Assembly: GCA_963744875.1 (NCBI GenBank)
Contig: CAVUVQ010000010.1
Span: forward strand, 124,001-188,000
Length of the DNA: 64,000 bases
Direction: 5' to 3'
DNA from: JACDAE01 sp963744875
Lineage (GTDB): Bacteria > Chloroflexota > Ktedonobacteria > Ktedonobacterales > Ktedonobacteraceae
The notes under the pieces were generated by a model, which did not search any database, was not told where the DNA came from, and saw only the letters and a list, made by a program, of their open reading frames with translations. How positions within the stretch are numbered: the first letter of the stretch is position 1; every line of letters begins with the position of its first letter. A program made the translations under genes and the position numbers. This document shows positions 17,807-27,497 of the stretch, one piece after another.

Positions 17807-20069
17807 TTACTTCGGTGCAACGTGCAAGAACACGTACAACGGAGCCAGCACCAGCGTGATTGTGCTCAGCAACTTGATCAAGCACGTGCAGCGAAGGTCC
17901 GGCGGTGTCTTTGAAGGGATCGCCGACGGTATCACCCACGACGCTTGCTTTGTGGGCCTCGCTTTTCTTGCCCAGAATGGTGCCGTTGGGATCGAGGCCA
18001 CTTACCATCTCGCCCTGTGCATTGACACGCAGGTAGCCAGCTTCGATGTACTTTTTCGCGTTATCCCATGCACCACCACCATTGTTGAGGAAGAGTGCCA
18101 TGACGATACCGCCCATCGTTCCGACCATCAGCAGGCCAGCTTCGGCCTGAGGTCCCAGGATCACGCCTACCGCGACGGGAGTCAGCACGGCGACGAGACC
18201 TGGCAGGATCATGGCGCGTAGGGCACCACGGGTGCTGATATCGACGCAACGAGCGTAGTCAGGATCGACGCGATCAGCCGGGTTCTCGGCCATGATCTTC
18301 GGATTCTCGCGGAACTGACGCCGGACTTCTTCGATCATACGTTTCGCCGCCTGCACCCACTGCCCGAATAGCAAGGGAGCTGAAGAAGAAGATCAGGGTG
18401 ATGCCGATCAGGGCCGCGATGAAAACGGGGATGTCCGCAAGATTGACGTTGTAGACCGCCGGATTATGTTCAGCAGTTGTAAAGCACATTCAGGTAGGCA
18501 CTGAAGAGCAGGAACGCAGCCAGAGCTGCCGAGCCAATACCATAGCCCTTTGTAAGCGCCTTGGTTGTGTTGCCAACGCCATCAAGGGCATCTGTAATAT
18601 TACGTACCGATTCAGCCTGACCACCCATTTCAGTGATGCCGCCTGCGTTATCGGTAATCGGACCAAAGGTATCCATGGCGAGCACATAAGCACAGCTCAT
18701 CAGCATACCCATGGTTGCAGCGGCTGTGCCGAAGATGCCACCAGAATTGATTACATTCGCGGCACCTGCGACTGTCGGGAAAGATACCTGGCTGCCAAGG
18801 AAGTAGGATAGTCCTAATGCACCACAGATCGCCAGGACGGGCAAGGCGACGCATTCGAGGCCAACCGCGATGCCAGTGATGATCGTCGTCGCCGGGCCTG
18901 TCAGAGTAGACGCTGCAATCTCACGTACCGGACGCCAGGTACCAGCCGTGTAGTATTGTGTGATATATACAAACGCGATACTCAGCACAATGCCGACCGT
19001 GCCTGCCAATCCAAACCAGACCCACGCTGGTATGCCGAGGCTGGCGCTTCTGGCACCGCTCAGAAGAAGGTAGCTGGCGAGAAAGATGCCGACGACAGAG
19101 ATGGCACAGGTGATCAAGTAGCCATACGTGAGTTGCGTCATGGCGATAGCACCGGGATCGCGCCCGTTTGCCTGATCCGGCTCAATAACAGCCGAGGGGC
19201 GCACGAAGAGAAGGCCAATGGCAGAGGCGATGAGGCCGAAGGCATGCGACGACGAGCGGGAAAAGGATCCACCCGACGTTATGTGTTGCGCTATAGAGCG
19301 TGACGCCGAGGATCATTGCGCCAATACTTTCAGCCGCCGTTGACTCAAAAAGGTCGGCCCCACGGCCAGCGCAATCGCCGACGTTATCCCCCACCATATC
19401 GGCGATAACGGCAGGGTTGCGAGGATCATCTTCAGGAATGTTGGCTTCAACTTTGCCAACGAGGTCGGCACCTACATCGGCGGCCTTGGTGAAGATACCA
19501 CCACCCAGTTGTGCGAAGAGCGCGACGAAACTGGCACCGAAGCCGAAGCCGACGATCAAAGAGGGTGCCACGCTGGGATTGGTCAGGCCACCATAGGCCC
19601 AGAAGACTATCGATGTGCCCAGCAATGATAGCGCAACGACGGTAAAGCCCGAGACGGCCCCGCCACGGAGAGCGACGATCAGAGCTTCTCCCAGGCTGCG
19701 CGTAGCGGCACTCGCGGTACGGATATTGGAGCGTACCGCTACATACATGCCAATATAACCAGAGACGCCTGAACAGAATGCACCGATCAGGAATGCGACG
19801 GCTGTGTGCCATCCCAGGCTGAATTTATCACCCTGGCCGAGAAGGGAAAGGACAAGGCCGACAACAAGTGCCGCAACAATAGAGAGAAGTGCGATAGTGC
19901 GATATTGGCGATTGAGAAAAGCCATAGCGCCTTTAAAGATATCATCAGCAACCTTTTGCATGGCAGGAGTGCCAGTATCTTTCCTCAAAACATAGAGTGC
20001 AAGGGAAATGGCAAAGGCGATTGCGAGAATTCCCACAATTATGGGAACGAAAATATAATTGGTATTCAC
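17807..20069 (-). CDS. hppA: Membrane-bound proton-translocating pyrophosphatase (K+-independent type), four +1 frameshifts
   Basis: This integral membrane pump couples PPi hydrolysis to H+ export. Restored length is about 753 residues with many membrane helices. Motifs seen: DVGADLVGKVEANIPEDDPR, DNVGDCAGRGADLFE, GGITEM and the terminal GDTVGDPFKDTAGPSL. The segment GNTTKALTKG has Lys where K+-dependent enzymes have Ala, which marks the K+-independent H+-pumping class. Frame breaks near 19247, 18484, 18354 and 17881 are each repaired by deleting one base (VVHAFGLIAS; YLNVFTTAEHNP; AVGQAAKRM; HVLIKLLST). Start GTG 20069 follows AAGGAGGG. Confidence 0.92.
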
Positions 20070-20169
20070 GATATGAAACGCCCTCCTTAGGCTAATGTAT
20101 CCCCAATCAACGTTGACCAGCAGGTACATCGTGACGGAACCTGTATAGGAGTCCAGTAGTAGTAGTTAT

Positions 20170-20397
20170 CTACGGGAGTCTTTGAGACGCAGTCAGTGTA
20201 ACATACGCGTACCGGGAGTGACAAGAGTGGAATTCCCGGTACCGCTCCCTGATAGTTCTCTCACTGACACTTTCTGCACGTTCTTCTCGCGCGAAAAGTG
20301 TCGTTGAGAGAACTATCAGGGAGCACCATGTTACTGCGGACAGAGACGAATTCGTCGTTTCTATGAGTAACTCTTTGACTTCCTCAACCAATTCCAT
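20170..20397 (-). CDS. Small ORF with strong ribosome binding site, interrupted by a palindrome
   Basis: ATG 20397 follows AGGAGGTGGACAG and encodes MELVEEVKELLIETTNSS followed by LSAVTW, then enters the inverted repeat at 20244-20324. The remaining residues are therefore repeat-derived. The first 24 residues (acidic amphipathic helix followed by a Ser/Thr-rich patch) resemble a RiPP leader in style only. It lies 77 nt downstream of the transglutaminase-like gene on the same strand. No modification enzyme of known lanthipeptide type is nearby. It may be a small gene truncated by repeat insertion. Confidence 0.35.
   Translation of the reverse strand: MELVEEVKELLIETTNSSLSAVTWCSLIVLSTTLFAREERAESVSERTIRERYREFHSCHSRYAYVTLTASQRLP
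20244..20324. repeat. Inverted repeat of about 31-bp arms
   Basis: GCTCCCTGATAGTTCTCTCA at the left and its complement at the right, extended by GACACTTT/AAAGTGTC with two mismatches, enclose a short loop. It lies inside the small ORF at 20170-20397. Confidence 0.85.
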
Positions 20398-20473
20398 CTG
20401 TCCACCTCCTAGAGATCGTTTCTTTGGGTACCATAGCTTCTCTCAAGAACGAAAGCTTACCAATTCTTTTTCA

Positions 20474-21172
20474 TCAAGCAGCTTTGCGTCCACCAAAAAT
20501 CAACTCAAAAAGGCAGCCTCCTGGTTGGTAGAGAAACAAGCCATACTGATCAAAAACGGCATCACGTGAGGGGAAGATCCCATCATCGGCGACGACGAAA
20601 CTGGAGAGGTTGCAAGAAACATTTGTGGGAGAGCAGTTTGTGTGACCATGCCAATCGACGGCAGTACGACTCACTGCCTCAAAAAGGGTCTCATCGGTGG
20701 CGTTGGTGAAGCCATGATGATCGCGTTCAGCGAGTTGTGGCAGGGAACCGTACAGTTCCGCAAAGTCAACCCAACGGCCATCGAGAAAGAACTCCGGCCA
20801 GGCAAGCAGAACGCGTGGTGGCAAGGCACAATGCAGCCTCGGAAAGCGTAGAGACCAGAACTGTCCATCGATCCAAAGTGCACGTGAGCGTGTGCCAATT
20901 CCGGCGCTACGTGCAATCGCTTCCAACACTGCCATCCGTTGACTGCAAGAGCCGCATCCCCGCGCAAATGTGGTAGAGGCTGGCTGACGCTCCCTGAGTG
21001 TATAGATCGGAGACAGGCACTCCGAGAGTCGCTGATGCGTCATCTGCAAAAAGGTTCTGTCATCAGTCGGATGTTCTGCTAGCAATTCCTGGGTGAAACG
21101 CATCAGTAGTGGATGTTGGCTGTTGAGGATAGGTGTTGGCTCTATATGTTTTGTAGCGGTGCTACGTTTCAT
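20474..21172 (-). CDS. Transglutaminase-like domain protein
   Basis: About 232 residues. The central segment GCGSCSQRMAVLEAIARSAG, then IGTRSRALW, fits the Cys helix of the transglutaminase/protease-like superfamily, and FFLDGRWVDFAELYG fits its Asp strand. The residue at the usual catalytic His position (H-x-W/Y-x-E) appears to be Leu in LLAWPEF, so catalysis is doubtful unless another His serves. ATG 21172 is chosen for AAGGAAGATCATCC upstream. The Cys-rich tail (HTNCSPTNVSCNLSSF) and the hydrophobic end LYQPGGCLFELIFGG are unusual. Function is unknown; some related folds are RiPP leader peptidases. Confidence 0.6.
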   Translation of the reverse strand: MKRSTATKHIEPTPILNSQHPLLMRFTQELLAEHPTDDRTFLQMTHQRLSECLSPIYTLRERQPASTTFARGCGSCSQRMAVLEAIARSAGIGTRSRALWIDGQFWSLRFPRLHCALPPRVLLAWPEFFLDGRWVDFAELYGSLPQLAERDHHGFTNATDETLFEAVSRTAVDWHGHTNCSPTNVSCNLSSFVVADDGIFPSRDAVFDQYGLFLYQPGGCLFELIFGGRKAA

Positions 21173-21329
21173 GGATGATCTTCCTTTCACTGGCACCCTG
21201 ACGGTGTTTTCCGGTCGTTACGAAGCGCATGTCTCCCTTGTAATTGTAAGCGAAGAGACAGAGAAGAAACAAGTTTCGTTATGCTTCCCTCTCTCGCACG
21301 ACCACCGAGCATTCACAAACACTGATCTC

Positions 21330-21696
21330 TGGGACAATTTAATCTTCGGAGGCAAGGTGAGTCCTGCCTGCACCGCTTCAAAGAGCCGGGTAGTCACCTG
21401 CACGTGCGGCTGAACAAAGGTAGGAAGGCTCTCGGTAAAGATTTTTCGAGAGCAGTCAGGATTACGACAGAAGAACTTGCGGACACAGAGATGAAGGACG
21501 ACCGAGCGCCCTCCACAAGAGACATCTCGTAGCGCCCGCTGATACTGGCTGTGGACCTGCGATGAAGCTTGAGAGCAGAGTGGGCAAAGGATGAGTAGAG
21601 GAGCGAAACGACTCCAATCGACAAATTTACACCTAGCGGCTCTATCCACTCCACATGTAATCCTTCGGGAAGCGGGAGCAGGGATGACACTTCCAT
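21330..21696 (-). pseudogene. ISL3-family transposase remnant (N-terminal zinc-finger part)
   Basis: LPLPEGLHVEWIEPLG in one frame and CPLCSQASSQVHSQYQRALR, then DVSCGGRSVVLHLCVRKFFC with CRNPDCSRKIF in another, match the start and zf-ISL3 Cys motif (CPxC...FxCxNxxC) of ISL3 transposases. The frames are shifted and similarity ends near FEAVQAG. The DDE catalytic domain is absent. No terminal repeats were found. It is a dead fragment. Confidence 0.75.
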
Positions 21697-21984
21697 AAAC
21701 ACAGACTCCTCATAAAACAGCAACAAGGATTGTTTTTCATGAGGATGGTGGCTGCTTATGCAATTGGCCACCCACCGTGCTCATCGTATGTGTATGAACG
21801 CATCTTTCCCACGTTGTGTCTCCTCCTTCAAAGTCTTTGCGACTTATTCGTCTGCTACACTAATCAGTATATAAATATTTATCTATTATATAATCACGTA
21901 TTTTATAGGACATAATAAAAATTGGCAAGTAGGCCCAAGAAATCATGCTTCGGCGTAGTGCTTTGTCAAAGTAGTAGGAGCGTG

Positions 21985-22027
21985 AGCACAATACCGTCCA
22001 TTCTTTTTATCTTAAGGGTATTGTGCT
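21985..22027. repeat. Hairpin with 11-bp arms
   Basis: AGCACAATACC (21985-21995) and GGTATTGTGCT (22017-22027) are complementary. Region 21697-22042 otherwise shows no gene. It is AT-rich at 21860-21930. Confidence 0.6.
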
Positions 22028-22042
22028 TGACCGCGGATATGA

Positions 22043-22076
22043 CGGACCGGGTACCGCGTTTGCGGTACCCGGTCCG
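22043..22076 (-). terminator. Strong hairpin downstream of the GH5 gene
   Basis: CGGACCGGGTACCGC and its exact complement form a 15-bp stem with a 4-nt loop, 30 nt past the GH5-CBM13 stop codon. No T-run follows, so it may be a rho-assisted end or RNA stabiliser. Confidence 0.5.
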
Positions 22077-22105
22077 TGGCTGGTTTCTGTTGTTGGATGA
22101 TGGGG

Positions 22106-23573
22106 TTATTGGCGGGTCCACTTCTGGTTGCTGGTGCCGCTACAGGTCCAGATGTCCACAGCGGTGCCGTTAGCGGTGCCAGCGCCAACCACATCGAGGC
22201 AGAGGCCGGACTCGCGACCGACGACGGTGCCGTCGGAGTTGAGGGTCCACTGCTGATTGGCGCCGCCGTTGCAGTCCCAGATCTCCACCCTGGTACCCGC
22301 CGTTGTGGCATGACCCGGTACGTCCAGGCACTTGTTACCATAGACCTGCAACTCGCCGTTGGAGAGGGAGGTCCACTGCTGATTCGCGCCACCGTTGCAA
22401 TCGTAGATGCTCAGCAGCGTCCCATTGGCCGTGGCCGCCCCTGGCACGTCAAGGCAGCGGTTCGAGCCTACACCACGCAGGACTCCAGCCGTACCACCAC
22501 CACCACCACCACCACCGCCGCCGGTAGCCACCCCAGCCGTACTGGAGTCGGTCGAGGCCAGACTGGTTGGTGATGCTCAGCGAGAGGTTGGTTCCACTGC
22601 CGTTCAGCGATGTGATCGCACAGGATGCGTTAAAGCATGGACCGGGGCCCTGGGTCTGGGTGGCTTGCTTGACGCCGGTCCACAGGATCGAACCCATGCC
22701 GAGGCTGCGCACAGTATCGGTGAGCGCGTAGAAGTAGGAGACGTTGTTGGTGCCGTCCCTGGGACCGTCGTAGTTTACGCCGGTATTCATCGGCACACCG
22801 AACTCGGTGAGCACTGCGCGGCTGGCGTAGCCGCAGAGTCGGCCTTTGAAGCTAGTGATCCAATCGGCCTCGGTAGGATGCGTTTCCCCGCCGAGGGTAT
22901 ACATGTGGATCGACAGCAGCGTGCCATTCAGCCGCGTGTCTGAGCCAATCGAACATAGATCAATGTCAGAATACAGTCCGGGAACCATCACCCGGCCCCG
23001 GGACACGTTGGGGTAGCGTGCCAGCCAGGTGGCTGCTAAGTTGGTTATCTGGGTCGCAGTCATCGCCCAGGGTTCGTTCATGATGTCGAAGTAGAAGTGG
23101 CTATTTCCATTGTACTTGTTGATGACAGTGTCCCACATCTTGTAGAAGGATGTGGTGTCGCTGACCGTGCCGTTCTGGAGCCATGGTGCCACGACCACAT
23201 TCATGCCCAGGGCCGAGGCTGCATCCCAGGCTGCGGTGTAGCTGCCCCACCACGATCCCGATGTAGTCGCCGCGTTGAAGGGCATGCGGACCGTATTGGC
23301 ACCGAGTGCCTGGAAGCCCTTGAGGATTGCGGTTGCCTTCGTGTAGGTAGTCGAGTAACTGTCTGATGTCGAGAGACCGACCGGGACCAGGTTGCCGGTG
23401 CCAAAGTTGTCGTTTGGATCGGCCCAGTTCACTCCGTGGAACTGGTTCGTCGCGGCGTGCGCGGGCTGGACGACTCCTGCCTGCACTCCGAGGTAGCCCA
23501 GCACCAGGGCAAGGACCAGACCTAACGGAACGAGACGCCGTAGTCCCTGTCTGCTCATGCTCATTGCATCCAT
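22106..23573 (-). CDS. Secreted GH5 endoglucanase-like enzyme with ricin-type lectin (CBM13) domain, one frameshift
   Basis: ATG 23573 has GGAG upstream. A Sec signal peptide (RRLVPLGLVLALVLGYLGVQ, then ending AHA) leads into a GH5 (beta/alpha)8 domain: GVNWADPNDNF, ANTVRMPFN, acid/base Glu in FDIMNEPW, nucleophile Glu in VLTEFGVP. After about residue 335 the frame breaks in the linker. Removing one base near 22554 continues as SSTAGVATGG, a poly-Gly linker coded by eight GGT plus GGC units, and a ricin B-type lectin domain with repeated GNKCLDV and NGGANQQW. It likely hydrolyses plant beta-glucans or mannans outside the cell. Codon third positions look richer in G/C than in neighbouring genes, hinting at transfer from a high-GC donor. 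Confidence 0.88.
22493..22522. repeat. Trinucleotide repeat encoding a poly-Gly linker
   Basis: Eight ACC units and two GCC units on the plus strand (GGT/GGC on the coding strand) encode the linker between the GH5 and lectin domains. Slippage here would change linker length without shifting frame. Confidence 0.9.
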
Positions 23574-23632
23574 GCTTTCATTCTCCAAGTTCCTTTTTTC
23601 TTTCTTTACACTAGCATTTTTTTGCTTTTACT

Positions 23633-23662
23633 ATTATATGCTAACATTGTTGACAATTTCAA
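23633..23662 (-). promoter_or_regulatory. Candidate promoter of the GH5 gene with embedded dyad
   Basis: On the minus strand TTGAAA, an 18-nt spacer and TATAAT lie 60 nt upstream of the start. The spacer carries the near-palindrome ATTGTCAACAAT (23646-23657), a possible repressor site. Confidence 0.5.
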
Positions 23663-23812
23663 GCTTTTTTGGGTAAAAAGGCAGAAAGATAAAAATGCGC
23701 GTTACAGATGGACGCGGTTTCACAAGCCTGACCGCAGCAAATTTCTTATATCATCCTCACACTGAAAAATTGTCCAGACAAGTGGAGCTTAACCGTGGAC
23801 ACGGAATTATAA

Positions 23813-23980
23813 ATGACTCTGTTGGGAAAAGGAATACGGACATCAGACACCTCCTGTTTGGGCAAAGGGGCCATAAACGAGCGTAGGACCATCTTCCCTA
23901 CAATTATTGAGATCTTGCCGGAAAATTAGCCTGGAGCGGCAGCCTTTTCTTGTCCAGACAGCTTTTCCCAACAGAGTCAT
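23813..23980. repeat. Spaced inverted repeat (19-bp arms) with flanking direct repeats
   Basis: ATGACTCTGTTGGGAAAAG (23813-23831) and its complement (23962-23980) enclose about 130 nt. TTGTCCAGACA occurs directly at about 23770 and 23950. The interior contains TAGGACCATCTTCCCTAC, related to the edge of the 17603-17699 palindrome. This fills the gap between the GH5 gene and the molybdoenzyme; no gene is seen. Confidence 0.7.
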
Positions 23981-23999
23981 AAATGGGATTCCTACCCCA

Positions 24000-25631
24000 T
24001 TACACGATCTGAACGGCTTTGTGATAATAGCCGGTGCCGCCACCGGGGACGGTGCCCTGGATGTGGCTGGTCTGCACTGCGCCGGTGCCGTCGGTTGCGC
24101 GACATACGAGGGTATAGGTGCCACGTTGAGTGGGTGTCCATTGCCATGACCAGAAGACCCATGAATCTTCCGATAGGGGCGGTTGCAGAGATGCGATATG
24201 CCAGCTTTGACCGTCATCGGTGCTGACTTCGACTTTTTGAATGCCACGATTGCCTGCGAAAGCGATGCCGCCGATTGGTATTGTGCGTCCCAGGGGAGTT
24301 GGATCAGCGGGATGATCGATGCGGCTCATCGTATGCAGTGGTCCGTTGTACCAGCCTTGATCTGAGTACAGGCCACCGACGAAGTGATCGGTCACTTCTA
24401 CGCGGGTGAGCCATTTAGGATTTTCTTCACCATAGCGGCCAGGGATGAGCACACGCATGGGATATCCATGCCGTTGGGGCAGGTCAGCTCCGTTCATGCG
24501 CCATGCGAGCAGAGCGTCGGCCATCAACACATCATTGAGAGGAAGGCTCATGGTATAGCCGTCGACGCTAGAAAAAGCCACATAGCGTGCATTCGCTACT
24601 ACACCACCATGCTTCTCCAGCAGCGTGCGCAATGTTACGCCTTGCCAGATAGCGGTGCTGATCAGGTGACCACCGATGCCACTGGCGATACATTGCAGGG
24701 TAATCGGTCGCGAAGTGGACGGCAGCTGTTGCACTTCTGAGAATGTATAGGTGCCGGAATTTTTTACCAGTCCGGTCACTTCCAGACGCCAGAGATCAAT
24801 ATTCGTTGTTGGATCGACAGGGTTCTGCGTTACCACATAATGATCAGCATTCGTCGTGATGGCGGGCGTGATCTGGTTCTGAGGATAGGTCTCCGTTCCG
24901 TCATATGAGCTATAGCCATCGAGGTAGGTACGGACTAATCCGGCGGTGCCCGCCAATCCGCCGACGCTTAACACTGCCACACCCGCACGGGAGAGCAACA
25001 GGCGTCTTTTCGAGACAACCTCATTTGTACTACCAGGCATAATAACTTTGGGCAAGATGGCGCGATAGGCAAGACAGAGCACAACGCCATACACGATAAA
25101 TTCGGCCAGGAGGCCGACAATTGAAGCGAGCCTGGAGGAGTTGGTTGGCAAGCCAAAGAAGTTCTGGCGCAGTTCATCCCAGAACAATACTGTTCCTGCC
25201 AGCGTCATGAGTAGACTGAAGGCCAGGGCCGTGAGCCATTCGGTTCTTCCTGGTCGATAGCCATGTGTAGGAAGCTTCAGATGCACGATTGCAGCGTAGA
25301 GTAAACCCAATGCGGTGCCGAGCGCGATCATGCCCAGGAGAGCGAGACCGAGCGGATAGAGTTTGGGATAGGGTGAAAACTTTTGGAGGAGTTGCAGAAA
25401 TGTGCCTGTATTGATGTGTTTGAGTACGAAATCACCAAACAGTTCAACGGGCGTTGGTATCCCTGCTGCAACCCTGAGCAGGAGCATAACCACAACCGCC
25501 ATCAGACTTGCCACCAGGCCAGCACCGGGTGCCAGCGAAATGAGTGTGAGTAGTGATCGTGCCGTGCTGTAGGACGATGAGGGGACAGGTGGCGTAGGTT
25601 CTACAGCCACTTTATTATCGGTATCTTGCAT
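24000..25631 (-). CDS. Membrane-anchored sulfite-oxidase-family molybdopterin oxidoreductase
   Basis: Residues 1-215 form a membrane domain of about five helices. The rest is a SUOX-type Moco domain with the Mo-ligand Cys in TLQCIASGIGG, Moco-binding RHGYPMRVLIPGRYGEENPKW and a C-terminal Mo-co dimerisation domain (GIAFAGNRGIQKVEVSTDDG, WSWQWTPTQRGTYTLVCRATD). The membrane part ends with a hydrophobic segment (RAGVAVLSVGGLAGTAGLV) that places the catalytic domain outside. It may oxidise sulfite or reduce oxidised Met-like substrates; no YedZ-like heme subunit or cytochrome lies beside it. CAAAGGAAC precedes the ATG. The glycosyltransferase upstream ends only 19 nt before it, suggesting one transcript. 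Confidence 0.87.
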   Translation of the reverse strand: MQDTDNKVAVEPTPPVPSSSYSTARSLLTLISLAPGAGLVASLMAVVVMLLLRVAAGIPTPVELFGDFVLKHINTGTFLQLLQKFSPYPKLYPLGLALLGMIALGTALGLLYAAIVHLKLPTHGYRPGRTEWLTALAFSLLMTLAGTVLFWDELRQNFFGLPTNSSRLASIVGLLAEFIVYGVVLCLAYRAILPKVIMPGSTNEVVSKRRLLLSRAGVAVLSVGGLAGTAGLVRTYLDGYSSYDGTETYPQNQITPAITTNADHYVVTQNPVDPTTNIDLWRLEVTGLVKNSGTYTFSEVQQLPSTSRPITLQCIASGIGGHLISTAIWQGVTLRTLLEKHGGVVANARYVAFSSVDGYTMSLPLNDVLMADALLAWRMNGADLPQRHGYPMRVLIPGRYGEENPKWLTRVEVTDHFVGGLYSDQGWYNGPLHTMSRIDHPADPTPLGRTIPIGGIAFAGNRGIQKVEVSTDDGQSWHIASLQPPLSEDSWVFWSWQWTPTQRGTYTLVCRATDGTGAVQTSHIQGTVPGGGTGYYHKAVQIV

Positions 25632-25650
25632 GATTGTTCCTTTGAATAAA

Positions 25651-27273
25651 TTAAGATTTTTCTTTCCCGCGTCTTCCAGGTACGAAACTAAATATTTTAC
25701 CTACAACCCACTTTACACGGAACGCATTACGCGGGGCTCGCCTCTCATTACGTAAAGTATATTTATTCTTCATAATGCCTATGACTATAGCGATGCCCAG
25801 GCCCAACAAAGTTACGCCATAGACCTGCTGATAGTATGTATTCCAGCTAGCGAAATATGCGGTGATAGAGCTGCAGGTAAAATACCATACAGAAAGCGTT
25901 ACCAGAACACCAGGGTTGAAGGTGCTCAAACCGTCCCAATTGATGTGAGGGTGGCGCAAGCTGCTCCAACGGGGACGTAGATTTTTAAGGCTGCGCCAGT
26001 TGATACGGGGTTTGCTAAAGCGCTTCCATTGTACACCCAGAGGAGCAATTTGTGTTGCGATCCATGGGAGAAACGCGGCATTATACCATGGAAAGATATG
26101 GGAGGAGGCAGCGAAAATAGTGCCGATCACCAGGAAGGTTGCAGCCTCCATGCTTATCCGTTGCAGCCAGCGCAAGCGTAGGACGATGAAAGAGACCGTG
26201 CCGACTAGAAGCGCGTCAAGAATGTATATTATAATCGATCCTATGGCCTTGTTCAGCAAAAACTGGTTTTCGATCCAGACCACGACGAACTGGGTCAGAC
26301 CGGCGTTGGGCGTTTGCTCGCTGGCATAGATACCAAAGAAGCCCAGGATCTGTCCGTGTCCCAGGATCAAGTAGGGAATATAGGCGATGATAATGGTCAC
26401 GAAACAGGTTGTAAGGAGTGCCCAATCGCGTCGGCGTACGACCACGACCAGCAAGAGAATAGGATAGATTTTTGTGAGTGTTGCCATTGCGATCAGGAAG
26501 CCTGTCAGGATGCGACTACCGCGCCAGGAAGCACCCGCGCATAGAATTGCGAGGACCGAAAACGTAATGGTCAGAGCATCGAGATGGCCCTGAATGGCAA
26601 ATTCGATAATCGGGAGTGGGCACCATGCATAGATGATGCAGCGGCTCATATCCAGGCCTTTGCGCTGGAGCAGAAATGCCAGGACGATGCAGGTAATCAC
26701 ATCGAAGCCAACAAAGATACCTTTCAGTACAAGGAGATTGCTTGGTGCGATGAGATAGCTCAGGAGGTAGATTGCCTGAGCGCCTGGTGGATAGATGGTG
26801 GGGACGTTGCGAAAGCGACTATTATTATAGACGAAATCGCGCAAGGAGGCATACAGGGGACTGCCTGGACCATATACATAGGGACTGTAACCGTGTAACG
26901 TCACCCGTGCATCCCATAGATAGCGCCAGGAATCGTGCGAGAGATCTGGTAATATGGGTAGTAGGATGGCACGCAGCGCAAGGGCACCGAGCAGAATGAG
27001 GCCTAGTTCGATCCATTTAGCGCGTCCGACTTGCGGCTTTGTCACCAGGACAAGAATGCAAGCGGCAAGATAGGGAAGGAAGCTCACGAGCCAGAGTGTA
27101 ATAAATAACCAGTTTGGAGTATCGATGGGGGGGGCGGTAAACAAGAAATAGATGTTAAAGGCTATTGAGAGGGAGAGGAGCACGCCAAGAAGAGCCAGCC
27201 GCCAGCGGGAACGCCTGCTAGAAGTCGGTACGGATTGCATCTCACGGGCATGGGGTGTCTGTAGAACTGCCAT
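25651..27273 (-). CDS. Polytopic GT-C-type glycosyltransferase (GT87/mannosyltransferase-like)
   Basis: This product of about 540 residues has at least ten hydrophobic segments. The acidic loop DLSHDSWRYLWDARVTLHGY after the first helices, followed by SPYVYGPGSP and TIYPPGAQ, is the GT-C signature of polyprenyl-phosphate-sugar-dependent mannosyl- or arabinosyltransferases. Other conserved parts are GHLDALTITF and MATLTKIYP. ATG 27273 is preferred over 27375 because the first 34 codons look non-membrane and unrelated; the ribosome binding site is weak. A basic loop with repeated tryptophans (WKRFSKPRINWRSLKNLRPR) lies near the C-terminus. The role is probably lipid or cell-wall glycan extension. 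Confidence 0.8.
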   Translation of the reverse strand: MAVLQTPHAREMQSVPTSSRRSRWRLALLGVLLSLSIAFNIYFLFTAPPIDTPNWLFITLWLVSFLPYLAACILVLVTKPQVGRAKWIELGLILLGALALRAILLPILPDLSHDSWRYLWDARVTLHGYSPYVYGPGSPLYASLRDFVYNNSRFRNVPTIYPPGAQAIYLLSYLIAPSNLLVLKGIFVGFDVITCIVLAFLLQRKGLDMSRCIIYAWCPLPIIEFAIQGHLDALTITFSVLAILCAGASWRGSRILTGFLIAMATLTKIYPILLLVVVVRRRDWALLTTCFVTIIIAYIPYLILGHGQILGFFGIYASEQTPNAGLTQFVVVWIENQFLLNKAIGSIIIYILDALLVGTVSFIVLRLRWLQRISMEAATFLVIGTIFAASSHIFPWYNAAFLPWIATQIAPLGVQWKRFSKPRINWRSLKNLRPRWSSLRHPHINWDGLSTFNPGVLVTLSVWYFTCSSITAYFASWNTYYQQVYGVTLLGLGIAIVIGIMKNKYTLRNERRAPRNAFRVKWVVGKIFSFVPGRRGKEKS

Positions 27274-27497
27274 TATATTGGGTACTTTCTTGCAATAAAT
27301 ATCGCGTTGCCACCATGTTCTATACCACGTAAGAAACGGGACTTTTTTGCAAAATTGAGCATAGATTATATGCAAACATGGAGAGCGTGGCGTTTTTCAG
27401 TGCTCCTAAAAATAATTTGCCTCTGCATCTTACCACAATACGATTTGAAATAGATGAATATAGCCATAGTGGTGTCGTCGTATATGACCAGGTAACG

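Noticed and set aside
22490..22560. Slippage in the ACC repeat as the cause of the GH5 frame break
   Set aside because: The unit is three bases, so slippage keeps the frame. The break lies outside the repeat, near 22554.
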